In this document: piece by piece, positions 49,201 to 57,176 of the stretch
How positions within the stretch are numbered: the first letter of the stretch is position 1
Layout: the number at the start of each line of letters is the position of its first letter
Source: JAFARE01 sp963777285
GTDB taxonomy: Bacteria; Chloroflexota; Dormibacteria; Aeolococcales; Aeolococcaceae
Assembly: GCA_963777285.1 (NCBI GenBank)
Contig: CAVZPR010000002.1
Location: forward strand, 806,001 to 870,000
Length of the DNA stretch: 64,000 bases
Direction: 5' to 3'
The notes under the pieces: generated by a model
Seen by the model: only the letters and a program-made list of their open reading frames with translations
The model's database searches: none
What the model was told of the DNA's origin: nothing
Made by a program: the position numbers and the translations under genes

Positions 49201-49667
49201 CAGGACGGTGGCGGCAGGTAGCGAGCGCCGACCCATTGGCCGGCTTCCGCGTCGAGCACCCAGGTCGAGCCCTTGGCCCAGCGCGGCTCGGTGGGCATCG
49301 GCGAGCCCGACGCCGAGGCCAGGGCCAGGAGCGCGGGGACGAGGTCCCCGTGGGTGCAGGCCACCAGCGAACCTGCGGCGGCCTCGGCGGCCAGCCACCG
49401 GAACGTGTCGGCGGCGTCGTGCCCCTCGAGCAGCCGCTCGTCGCGCGCCACGGCCAGGGCGCGCGCCTCGGCCAGCGGCTCGACCGTCTCAACGCAGCGC
49501 ACCGCCGGGCTGGACACGATGCGGTCGAAGGCCTCGGCGGCGAGCAGCGGCACCAGTCCGCGCGCCTGGCGCCAACCCTTGGGGCTGAGCGGGCGCTTGT
49601 CGTCGGGGCCGTTCCAGGCTTCGCGGTCGCCGGCGTGCCCGTGCCGCACCAGGAAGACGCGGGTCAC
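49200..49667 (-). CDS. sixA: SixA-type phosphohistidine phosphatase
   Basis: 155-aa histidine phosphatase: FLVRHGHAG holds the RHG nucleophile motif, RPLSPKGWRQARGLVPLL, IVSSPAVRCVETVEPLA and the second His in VACTHGDLVPALL. GTG 49665-49667 overlaps the CHAD gene stop by 4 nt. Known SixA proteins dephosphorylate phosphohistidine on Hpt or PTS-Ntr proteins; next to CHAD and Ppk1 it could act on a phospho-protein linked to polyphosphate, by inference. Confidence 0.86.
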   Translation of the reverse strand: MTRVFLVRHGHAGDREAWNGPDDKRPLSPKGWRQARGLVPLLAAEAFDRIVSSPAVRCVETVEPLAEARALAVARDERLLEGHDAADTFRWLAAEAAAGSLVACTHGDLVPALLALASASGSPMPTEPRWAKGSTWVLDAEAGQWVGARYLPPPS

Positions 49668-50590
49668 CGCCAGGCGCCTGGCCGGACGCGGCGCGCCGCC
49701 TTCCAGCGCGAGCGCCACTCCTCGCGCGTCCTCGCCGCCGCGGCTCGCTCTAGCCCGATGAGCTCTCCCGCCGCGAGCGAGCCGGCTCCGTTGTGCGCCG
49801 CCGTGCGGCGGATCCAGTCCTCGGCGACGACCGCGTCGTGATGCTCGCCCAGGACGTCCTGCAGGTCGGCCAGCGCCTTGGCCAGGCGGCCGACCCGCCT
49901 GCCGGCGACGGGCGCGACGGCTTCCGCGGCGTAGCGTGCCCGCTTGGCCAGGATGCGCACCTCGTGCAGCTCGGGGTCGGTCGGCGCGTCTCCCAGCGTG
50001 CGCACCCTGCGCCGCACGGCCCGCCACGGCTTGCGCGCCAGCGGCGCGAGCACGGTGGCGGCTTCCCGGTCGGCGCCGTCACGGAAGCGCGGCGCCGCCG
50101 CCGCCGCCATGAGCTCGTCGAGGAGCGCGGCGTATCCCCGCGAGCGCATGGTGCGCAGCAGCGCGGCCCGGGCGACCTGGCGCGAGCGGACCAGCCTGTC
50201 CAGCAGCGGCCGGGCCCGCTGCCGGTCGGCGGCGGGCAGGCTGGCCACTGCGCTGCGCAGGCGCCCCAGCATGACGTCGGTGTCGCGCACCTGGCCGAGC
50301 AGGTCGGCGAGCTGGTGCAGGTCCGCCCGGAGACGCCGGCTCCAGTCGGCGTCGAGCACCGGCCGGAACGTGCGCAGGTCCGAGCGCAGCCGGCGGGTGG
50401 CCACACGCGCCTGGTGCACCGCCTCGGGGTCCCGGCCGGCGCGCACCGCCGCGTCGTGGAGGATCAGGCGAGCAACCGACGCGGCGATCGCGGACCGCAC
50501 CGCCTCCGCGGCGCTGCTCGGAGGCGGCGGCGCAGCGATCCCCTCGGCGGCCTCGGCCGCCGCGGGGTGGCGTCCCCCGCCCGCAGTCAC
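49664..50590 (-). CDS. CHAD-domain protein (polyphosphate-binding type)
   Basis: 308 aa from GTG 50588-50590, overlapping the ppk stop. CHAD landmarks: VHQARVATRRLRSDLRTFRPVL, LLGQVRDTDVMLGRL and ELHEVRILAKRARYAAEAVAPV, LADLQDVLGEHHDAVVAEDW, all with conserved basic and His residues on helices. CHAD domains are known to bind inorganic polyphosphate. There is no CYTH domain attached. Placed between ppk1 and sixA. Confidence 0.88.
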   Translation of the reverse strand: MTAGGGRHPAAAEAAEGIAAPPPPSSAAEAVRSAIAASVARLILHDAAVRAGRDPEAVHQARVATRRLRSDLRTFRPVLDADWSRRLRADLHQLADLLGQVRDTDVMLGRLRSAVASLPAADRQRARPLLDRLVRSRQVARAALLRTMRSRGYAALLDELMAAAAAPRFRDGADREAATVLAPLARKPWRAVRRRVRTLGDAPTDPELHEVRILAKRARYAAEAVAPVAGRRVGRLAKALADLQDVLGEHHDAVVAEDWIRRTAAHNGAGSLAAGELIGLERAAAARTREEWRSRWKAARRVRPGAWR

Positions 50591-52683
50591 ACCGTCGGCG
50601 TGTGCGCCCGCTCCGTCGCCAGCTCCTGCAGCCGCTCCTGCGCGTTCACGCCGGTGGACGTCGCCACCTTGCTCCACGTGTCTCCTTTCAGCTCCCATGC
50701 CAGCGTGTCGTCCGCCCACGACACGTCGAGGATCTCATCCAGGCGCGCCCGCAGCGGCGCTGCGTCGACCGGGAAGAGCACCTCGAGACGGCGGTCCAGG
50801 TTGCGCGGCATGAGGTCCGCCGATCCCACATGGTACGAGGCGGCGGGTGACCGGCCGAAGCGGTAGATGCGCGAATGCTCCAGGTAACGCCCCACCACGG
50901 AGCGCACGCGCATCCGCTCGGAGAGGCCGGGCACGCCGGGCCGGAGTGCGCAGATGCCGCGCACCAGCAGGTCGACCTGTGCCCCGCGCTGCGACGCCGC
51001 GTACAGCGCCTGCACGATCTCTGTGTCGACCAGGCTGTTCACCTTGATCGCGATGTGCCCGGACGGGTGCGACTCTCGCTCGATGAGGCCGAGCAGCGCC
51101 CGGCGCAGCGTCAGCGGCGCGACCAGCAGGCGGCGATAGTCGCGCTGCCGGCTGTAACCGGTGAGCAGGTTGAAGAGATCGGAGAGGTCCGCGCCCAGGT
51201 CCGCGTCCGCGGTGAGCAGGCCCACGTCTTCGTAGATGAGGGCCGTGTCGGGGTTGTAGTTGCCGCTGCCGAGATGGCAGTAGCGGCGAATCCCGGCGTC
51301 CTCCTGCCGCACCACCAGCGTCAGCTTGGCGTGCGTCTTGAGGCCGACGATGCCGTACACCACGTGCACGCCTGCGTCCTCGAGGAGCTGCGCCCACTCG
51401 ATGTTGGCCTGCTCGTCGAAGCGCGCCGTCAGCTCTATCAGGGCGACCACCTGCTTGCCGCTGCCGGCCGCGCGGGTGAGCGCGTGGATGATCGGCGACA
51501 CCGGACCGCTGGTGCGATACAGCGTCTGCTTGATCGCCAGCACGTGAGGGTCTGAGGCCGCCTGCTCGACGAAGGCCTCCACCGACGTCTTGAAGGAGTC
51601 GTACGGGTGGTGCACGAGAAGGTCGCGCGTGCGCAGCAGGCGGAAGATGTCCGGCGGGCTCTCGCCGAGCCCGGCGGCGAGGACCGGCTGCGTCACCGGC
51701 GACCACGCCGGGTACTTCAGGTCGGGCCGGTCGATGCCGCACAGGTCCCAGAGTCCGCCGACGTCGAGCGGCGCGTTGATCGCGTAGACGTCGTCCGGCT
51801 CCAGCTCGAGCTCGCGCGCCAGCAGGTCGATGACGTCCGCCGACGTGTCCGCTTCGACCTCGAGGCGCACCGCCAGTGGGGAGCGGCGGCGTTGTTGCAG
51901 AACCGTCTGCACCGCCTCCAGCAGATCCTCCGCCTCGTCCGCCTCGAGGTCATAGTCGGCATTGCGTGTCAAGCGGAATGCGTGGTGCGCGGTGATGCGC
52001 ATCTCGGGGAAGAGCACGTCCAGGTGCGCGGCCACCACCTGCTCCAGGGGCACGAAGCGCTCCCCGTCCGGAAGTGGCACGAAGCGCTGCAGCAGCGGAG
52101 GCATCTTGATGCGCGCGACGTGCGACGTCAGCGCATCGGCGTCGCGCACCACCACCGCGAGGTTGAGCGACAGGTTGGAGATGTACGGGAATGGATGCGC
52201 CGGGTCCACCGCGAGCGGTGTCAGCACCGGGAAGATGCTGTCCGCGAACACGCGTGACAGATGCTCGCGGTCCTGTGCGTCGAGGTCGGCCCAGCCGACC
52301 AGGCGGATGCCGTTGTGCTCCAGGCCTTTGGCGACGTCGTCGAGGAAGCACCGCGACTGCCGCTCGACCATCGCGCTCACGCGCGTGCGGATCTCGCGCA
52401 GCTGCTCCCGCGGGGTCATGCCGTCGGACGAAAGGTGCTTGATGCCCAGCAGCACCTGTTGCTTCAACCCGCCGACGCGCACCTGGAAGAACTCGTCCAG
52501 GTTGCGGCTGAAGATGGCGAGGAACTTCGCGCGCTCCAGAAGCGGCGTGCCCGGGTCCTCGGCAAGCGCGAGCACCCGTGTGTTGAAGTCGAGCCAGCTC
52601 AGCTCGCGGTTGATCTCCCGGCCTCGAGCTGACTCCGTGGGATCGGGCGCCTCACCGCCGGAGTGCAGCGCTTGCTGGACCAT
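50587..52683 (-). CDS. ppk1: Polyphosphate kinase 1
   Basis: Ppk1 makes polyphosphate from ATP. 698 aa, full length, all four domains: INRELSWLDFNTRVL, SNLDEFFQVRVGGL-type segment (RNLDEFFQVRV), LVHHPYDSFKTSVEAFVEQAA with AIKQTLYRTSG, the autophosphorylated His in GLKTHAKLTLVVRQE, and RRYCHLGSGNYNPDTA; second His region YHVGSADLMPRNLDRRLE. The ATG is 6 nt after TATCCT. First gene of the operon, divergent from ppx. Confidence 0.96.
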   Translation of the reverse strand: MVQQALHSGGEAPDPTESARGREINRELSWLDFNTRVLALAEDPGTPLLERAKFLAIFSRNLDEFFQVRVGGLKQQVLLGIKHLSSDGMTPREQLREIRTRVSAMVERQSRCFLDDVAKGLEHNGIRLVGWADLDAQDREHLSRVFADSIFPVLTPLAVDPAHPFPYISNLSLNLAVVVRDADALTSHVARIKMPPLLQRFVPLPDGERFVPLEQVVAAHLDVLFPEMRITAHHAFRLTRNADYDLEADEAEDLLEAVQTVLQQRRRSPLAVRLEVEADTSADVIDLLARELELEPDDVYAINAPLDVGGLWDLCGIDRPDLKYPAWSPVTQPVLAAGLGESPPDIFRLLRTRDLLVHHPYDSFKTSVEAFVEQAASDPHVLAIKQTLYRTSGPVSPIIHALTRAAGSGKQVVALIELTARFDEQANIEWAQLLEDAGVHVVYGIVGLKTHAKLTLVVRQEDAGIRRYCHLGSGNYNPDTALIYEDVGLLTADADLGADLSDLFNLLTGYSRQRDYRRLLVAPLTLRRALLGLIERESHPSGHIAIKVNSLVDTEIVQALYAASQRGAQVDLLVRGICALRPGVPGLSERMRVRSVVGRYLEHSRIYRFGRSPAASYHVGSADLMPRNLDRRLEVLFPVDAAPLRARLDEILDVSWADDTLAWELKGDTWSKVATSTGVNAQERLQELATERAHTPTV

Positions 52684-52695
52684 TCCGTGAGGATA
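52684..52695 (-). promoter_or_regulatory. -10 box and leaderless start of ppk1
   Basis: TATCCT (52690-52695, minus), 6 nt (CACGGA), then ATG 52683. Confidence 0.45.
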
Positions 52696-52826
52696 GTCCG
52701 CCGCGAGCCGCGACAGCGGAGCCCCCGCGTCCCAGGATGCGCAGTCGTGACACGATGGTTAACGCGCGGGGACGCAGCGGTGAAGAGGCGGCCAAGACCG
52801 TCTCCGCTGCGCCGGGATCGCGTGCA

Positions 52827-52862
52827 TATACTTGGTGCACGCGCCGCCCATCAGGAGCTGGC
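52827..52862 (+). promoter_or_regulatory. ppx promoter and ribosome-binding site
   Basis: TATACT at 52827-52832, then AGGAG (52853-52857) 5 nt before the TTG at 52863. The promoter lies inside the longer open frame and so argues against an upstream start. Confidence 0.5.
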
Positions 52863-54395
52863 TTGCCCACACAGCCGCTGGCAGTCATCGACATCGGGTC
52901 GAACTCGGGCCGCATCATCGTGGTGCGGCTGACTCCGGGCGGACACCTCGAGATTCTTTCCGAGGCGCGCACATCGCTGCGGCTGATGAGCGACATCGAC
53001 GCGTCGGGATCGCTCAGCGCCGCGGCCGAACAGCGAACGCTCACCGCGCTGCACGACTTCATCGCGGTGGCCGCGGGATCAGGCGCGCGGCGAACCATCG
53101 CCCTGGCCACCGCGGCGGTGCGCGAAGCCGCGAACTGCGGCGACTTCGTCGCCCGGTTGCGGCAGGACACCGGGCTCAACATACGTGTGATCGACGGCGA
53201 CGAGGAGGCGCGGCTCGCGTTCAACGGCGCGGTCAACGGGCTTCCCATCGAGAACGGCATGCTCGTCGACGTCGGTGGTGGCAGCCTGGAGATCGCGCAT
53301 TTCCGCGGTCGCCGAGCGCAGCAGAGCTGGACGCTGCCGCTGGGCGCCCTGCGCGTCACCGACGAGCTCTTGCACGCCGACCCGCCGCGCCAGAGCGAGA
53401 TCTCCGCGCTGCAGGACCACGTGAGCAGGACGCTGCGCGCGGCCGACGTGGAGCCGCTGCGCGACGACGAGCGCATCGTCGGCACCGGCGGCACCATCCG
53501 CAACCTGGCGAAGATGCACCGCGCGACGATCGCGTATCCCATCCAGCGGCTCCATGGCTACGTGCTCTCGCGCCGCAACCTGCGCGACACCGTCTCGCGG
53601 GCGACTTCACGGCGCTACGCGCGCCGTGCCGGCCTGCCGGGACTCTCCGCGGACCGCGCCAACTCCATCGCCGGCGGTGCCCTGGTGGTGCAGTCGGTCG
53701 TCGACCATCTCGGCGGCGGCGACCTCACGGTGAGCGGACAGGGACTGCGAGAGGGCGTGGCGTACCAGGAGTTCTCCCGCAGCATGCCCTCGCCCGCGGC
53801 GGTGCGGCGCGCGTCCATCGCCGCCATCGCCTCGCGCTTCACCACGTGGGACGGCGACCGCGCTCGCCGTCGCGCTCGCATCGCCGCGGCGCTCGCGGAC
53901 GTGATGCTGCCGGACGCGCCCGAGGAGCTCCGCGACGCACTCGAGCTCGCCGCCACCATCCTCGACGTGGGCAGAAGCGTCGACTACTACCGTCGCTGGG
54001 ACCACGCCGCAGAGATCGTGGCGTCGGCCGACCTGCACGGGTTCACGCACCGCAGCATCGCGCTCATCGCGTCGCTCATCGTCAGGGCCGGCAAGGGACG
54101 CGCCGCATACGATCCCTACTCCTCGCTGTGGGGCGCGGCGGACCGGCGCGGTCTGGGAAAGGCGTCGGTGCTGCTGGCGCTGGCGGATGAGGTCGAGCGC
54201 CGCATGCCGCGTGGGACCGCGGTATCCGTGGCGCGCCAGAGCGGACGCAACGGCGTCGTGCTAACGGTCCCGGTGCCGCATGATTGGTCGCCCGCGGACA
54301 TCGCAGGACGCTTCCAGCGCGTCTTCGGGCGCGAGCTGATCCTCGAAGGCGGAGGCAACGACGGACGTGCACTCGAAGCGGTGGCATTGCGCTAG
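52863..54395 (+). CDS. ppx: Exopolyphosphatase, Ppx/GppA family
   Basis: About 510 aa from TTG 52863 (LPTQPLAVIDIGSNSGRI). The N-terminal actin-like ATPase folds carry AVIDIGSNSGRIIVV, ALATAAVREAANC, VIDGDEEARLAFNGAV, VDVGGGSLEIAHF and VGTGGTIRNLAKM; the C-terminal half is an HD-like helical domain (RWDHAAEIVASADLHGFTHRS). It removes phosphate from polyphosphate ends or hydrolyses pppGpp. Divergent from ppk1, so synthesis and breakdown genes share a control region. Confidence 0.93.
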   Translation: MPTQPLAVIDIGSNSGRIIVVRLTPGGHLEILSEARTSLRLMSDIDASGSLSAAAEQRTLTALHDFIAVAAGSGARRTIALATAAVREAANCGDFVARLRQDTGLNIRVIDGDEEARLAFNGAVNGLPIENGMLVDVGGGSLEIAHFRGRRAQQSWTLPLGALRVTDELLHADPPRQSEISALQDHVSRTLRAADVEPLRDDERIVGTGGTIRNLAKMHRATIAYPIQRLHGYVLSRRNLRDTVSRATSRRYARRAGLPGLSADRANSIAGGALVVQSVVDHLGGGDLTVSGQGLREGVAYQEFSRSMPSPAAVRRASIAAIASRFTTWDGDRARRRARIAAALADVMLPDAPEELRDALELAATILDVGRSVDYYRRWDHAAEIVASADLHGFTHRSIALIASLIVRAGKGRAAYDPYSSLWGAADRRGLGKASVLLALADEVERRMPRGTAVSVARQSGRNGVVLTVPVPHDWSPADIAGRFQRVFGRELILEGGGNDGRALEAVALR

Positions 54396-54415
54396 CGCTG
54401 TCGCTGTGCTAGACA
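54387..54415 (+). promoter_or_regulatory. Promoter of the KR-repeat protein gene
   Basis: TTGCGC (54387-54392), 17-nt spacer, TAGACA (54410-54415). A GGGGG stretch about 12 nt before the ATG may act as a ribosome-binding site. The -35 overlaps the end of ppx. Confidence 0.4.
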
Positions 54416-54446
54416 GCAGCACTCAATCACACGGGGGTTTCTGACG

Positions 54447-55130
54447 ATGCGGAAGCGAACCAGCAGCGCGCGAGCACGGGCCAATGCGTTGGTCGCCGCC
54501 AAGCGCGCGCTGCCCAAGAAGGTGCAGAAGAAGCAGGCCAACGAGCTGAAAGCGCTGCGCAAGCTGGTGAACCAGACGCGTGGGGCGCACCGCAAGGCCG
54601 TGCAAAAGGCGACTCAGGCGCAGCGCCAGGTCGAGAAGCTGACCACCAAGCTGCAGGCCGCCGAGACCCAGCTGGCCGCGGCGTCGGGACGTCTCGGCGG
54701 CGCTGCGGTGACCATCACCGCGCCGGCCGCGACGACGGCAACGGCGTCAACGGGCGCGACCGCGAAGCGGACCGCAGCCAAGCGGACCACAGCCAAGCGG
54801 ACCACGGCGAAGCGGACCACGGCGAAGCGGACCACGGCAAAGCGGACCACGGCGAAGCGGACGAGCGCAAAACGGACGAGCGCAAAGCGGACGAGCCCAA
54901 GAGGGAGAACGACCGCGACGAGTCGCGCGGCGAAGCGGACGACCGCGAAGCGCGGCGGCGCCAAGCGCACCACCGCGGCGAAGCGGGCCACCCGAACCGG
55001 GACGGGGGCGAAGCGCGCCGCGCCGTCCGGCGCGCGCAAGCGCGGCGGCGCACGTCCGCGGCGAGCCAAGTCCCCCGCTTCGCCCGCCTCATTCTCCCTG
55101 TCCATGGATTCGGCGGAGGCGCCCTACTGA
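54447..55130 (+). CDS. Histone H1-like KR-repeat protein
   Basis: 227 aa, extremely basic. Residues 1-90 form a Lys/Ala helix with coiled-coil character (KKVQKKQANELKALRKLVNQ, QVEKLTTKLQAAETQLAA). From about residue 107 comes a pentapeptide tandem repeat AKRTT/AKRTS, about nine units, then looser KR-Ala-Gly-Pro sequence to a short acidic end SMDSAEAPY. The tail chemistry matches histone H1-like and HupB C-tails, so DNA compaction is likely, but no folded HU domain is present. Repeat length probably varies between strains. Confidence 0.75.
   Translation: MRKRTSSARARANALVAAKRALPKKVQKKQANELKALRKLVNQTRGAHRKAVQKATQAQRQVEKLTTKLQAAETQLAAASGRLGGAAVTITAPAATTATASTGATAKRTAAKRTTAKRTTAKRTTAKRTTAKRTTAKRTSAKRTSAKRTSPRGRTTATSRAAKRTTAKRGGAKRTTAAKRATRTGTGAKRAAPSGARKRGGARPRRAKSPASPASFSLSMDSAEAPY
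54765..54899 (+). repeat. 15-bp tandem repeat encoding AKRTT units
   Basis: Nine consecutive units, consensus AAGCGGACCACGGCG, in phase with the reading frame. The first and last units diverge (ACCGCAGCC, ACGAGCGCA), the central four are nearly identical, typical of growth by slippage. Not CRISPR: no spacers. Confidence 0.9.
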
Positions 55131-55161
55131 GAATCCGGACTGGAATGGTCGGGATTTTGGG

Positions 55162-55173
55162 TAGACTGGTCGC
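55162..55173 (+). promoter_or_regulatory. -10 box and leaderless start of rhodanese-ThiF gene
   Basis: TAGACT (55162-55167), 6 nt (GGTCGC), GTG 55174. Confidence 0.55.
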
Positions 55174-56361
55174 GTGGCCAGGACGTCGCGCGACCTCCTC
55201 GACGAGGCACGGCGCTTAGTACCCGAGGCGTCGGCACAGCGGGTGCGCGCCCAGAACGGGCGCGTGCTCATCGACGTGCGCGAACGCGACGAGTTCGAGG
55301 CGGGACACCTTCCGCATGCCCTCCACCTCAGCCGGGGGTTCCTGGAGACGCGGATCGAGGACCTGGTTCCCGACCGCACCACCCCCGTCACCCTGTACTG
55401 CGGCAGCGGCGTCAGGTCGTTGCTCGCGGGCAGGTCACTGCTGGAGATGGGCTACGCCGACGTGCAGTCGCTGGCCGGCGGCTACAGCGCGTGGAAGCAG
55501 GCCGGGTACGACTTCGTCGTGCCGCGGTCGCTGACGGCGGAGCAGAAGGCGCGCTACAACCGCCACCTCCTCCTTCCCGAGATCGGCGAGGAGGGTCAGC
55601 GCCGTCTGCTCGACGCGCGAGTCCTGATCATCGGCGCAGGCGGCCTGGGCAGCCCCACGGCGCTCTACCTTGCCGCAGCAGGCGTGGGCACCATCGGGTT
55701 CGTCGACTTCGACACGGTGGACATCAGCAACCTGCAGCGGCAGATCCTGCACACCGAGGACCGCATCGGGATGCGCAAGACCGAGTCCGCCCGCATCGCG
55801 CTGCAGGCCTTGAACCGAGATGTGAGCGTGGTCGAGCACACGGAGATGCTCAGCGGCGAGAACGCCCGCGAGCTCTTCTCAGGCTACGACGTCATCGTCA
55901 ACGGCTGCGACAACTTTCCCACGCGCTACCTGGCCAACGACGTCGCCGTCTTCACCAAGAAGCCGCTGGTGGACGGTGGAATCTTCCGCTTCGAGGGGCA
56001 GCTGACCACCGTGGTTCCGTTCCAGTCGCCGTGCTACCGCTGCCGCTATCCGGCGCCGCCGCCCCCGGAGGAGGCACCGTCGTGCGCGGAGGCCGGCGTC
56101 CTCGGCGTGCTGCCCGGGATCATCGGCGTGCTGCAGGCCACGGAGGTGATCAAGCTGGTGACCGGCGTGGGCCGGCCGCTGACCGGCCGCCTGCTGCACG
56201 TGGACGCCCTGGACATGAGGTTCCGCGAGTTCCGCGTGCCGCGCGACCCGCAGTGCCCGGTGTGCGGTGAGAACCCGACGATCACCGAGCCGATCGACTA
56301 CGCGGGCTTCTGCGCCGCCCCGATCGGCGTGGCCACCGAGGCGGCCGCTGCAGCGCGCTGA
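55174..56361 (+). CDS. Rhodanese-ThiF/MoeB fusion, sulfur-carrier adenylyltransferase
   Basis: 395 aa. Residues about 10-115 are a rhodanese with active-site Cys in LYCGSGVRSLL; residues about 125-385 are a ThiF/MoeB E1-like domain with RYNRHLLLPEIGEEGQ, nucleotide loop IIGAGGLGSPTALYLA, DISNLQRQILH, and zinc cysteines CYRC and CPVC. In MoeZ/MOCS3 proteins the rhodanese is C-terminal; here it comes first. It should adenylate and thiolate a small sulfur carrier such as ThiS, MoaD or CysO. No carrier gene is adjacent. Confidence 0.92.
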   Translation: MARTSRDLLDEARRLVPEASAQRVRAQNGRVLIDVRERDEFEAGHLPHALHLSRGFLETRIEDLVPDRTTPVTLYCGSGVRSLLAGRSLLEMGYADVQSLAGGYSAWKQAGYDFVVPRSLTAEQKARYNRHLLLPEIGEEGQRRLLDARVLIIGAGGLGSPTALYLAAAGVGTIGFVDFDTVDISNLQRQILHTEDRIGMRKTESARIALQALNRDVSVVEHTEMLSGENARELFSGYDVIVNGCDNFPTRYLANDVAVFTKKPLVDGGIFRFEGQLTTVVPFQSPCYRCRYPAPPPPEEAPSCAEAGVLGVLPGIIGVLQATEVIKLVTGVGRPLTGRLLHVDALDMRFREFRVPRDPQCPVCGENPTITEPIDYAGFCAAPIGVATEAAAAAR

Positions 56362-56371
56362 GGCAGCGCGG

Positions 56372-57172
56372 TCAGGCCGAGGGAACAGGCGCCGCCGGCC
56401 GCAGCAGGCTCTGCAGGAGGCGGGTGAACCCGGGGGCGTCCTCCAGGCTGGCCAGGTGGCCCGTGTCCATCACCTCGTGCTGCGCGCCCGGGATGGCCGC
56501 CGCCATGGCCGTGCTCTCCTCCGCCTGCACCACGGCGTCGTGCCGACCGCTCACCACCAGGGTGGGGGCGGTGATGGCGCCCAGCATCGGGGTGCTGTCC
56601 GGACGGCCGGCCATGGCGCGCAGCGTGGCGGCCGCGCCGCCGGGCGTCCAGCGGCGGGTCCTGCCGCGAAGCGGGTCCGTCACGTGGGGCTCGGCCCGGG
56701 CCCGCGGACCCAGGAGGCGCTCGACGTTGGCCTCGACCAGCGGCTCGACGCTCTGCTCCCGCTCCAGCCGCTCCGCCAACGCAAGCCGTTCGCCGCGCGC
56801 GGCGTCGGTGTCCGGCCCCGCGCGCGTGCAGCCGAGCACGAGCGCGCTGACGCGGCCGCCGGCCATGCGCAGCAGCGGAAACGCCACATAACCGCCCAGC
56901 GACAGCCCCACCACGGCGAAGTCCTCGACGCCGCGAGCGTCGAGCGCGGCCAGCACTGCGCCGGCGAAGTCTTCCAGGGTGGCGCCGGGAGGACCCGCCG
57001 GAGAGGCGCCACAGCCCCACATGTCGGGCCTGAGGCAGCGGAACGAGCCGCTCAGCGCGGCGACCTGGTGGTCCCACTGGGAGGCGTCCAGGGGAAAGGC
57101 GTGCAGCAGGAGGAGCGCGGGCCCGCGTCCGGTGTCGTGCACGGCCGGCGAGGCCGCGCCGCTCACCGACAA
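56372..57172 (-). CDS. Alpha/beta hydrolase
   Basis: 266 aa. LLLLHAFPLDASQWDHQVAAL gives the oxyanion region, nucleophile elbow VVGLSLGGYVAFPL, acid in VVSGRHDAVV and His in DTGHLASLEDAPGF. Close to the 3-oxoadipate enol-lactonase/epoxide hydrolase branch by pattern; the substrate is unknown. Stop at 56372 is convergent with the ThiF fusion. It follows the helicase by a few nt on the same strand. Confidence 0.85.
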   Translation of the reverse strand: MSVSGAASPAVHDTGRGPALLLLHAFPLDASQWDHQVAALSGSFRCLRPDMWGCGASPAGPPGATLEDFAGAVLAALDARGVEDFAVVGLSLGGYVAFPLLRMAGGRVSALVLGCTRAGPDTDAARGERLALAERLEREQSVEPLVEANVERLLGPRARAEPHVTDPLRGRTRRWTPGGAAATLRAMAGRPDSTPMLGAITAPTLVVSGRHDAVVQAEESTAMAAAIPGAQHEVMDTGHLASLEDAPGFTRLLQSLLRPAAPVPSA

Positions 57173-57176
57173 GCGC

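Noticed and set aside
52737..52862. Longer N-terminus for ppx from the upstream ATG
   Set aside because: A TATACT promoter and AGGAG site lie inside that segment, and the Ppx fold begins right after the TTG at 52863.
54765..54899. CRISPR array
   Set aside because: Units are contiguous 15-mers in frame with a protein and have no spacers. No cas gene is present.
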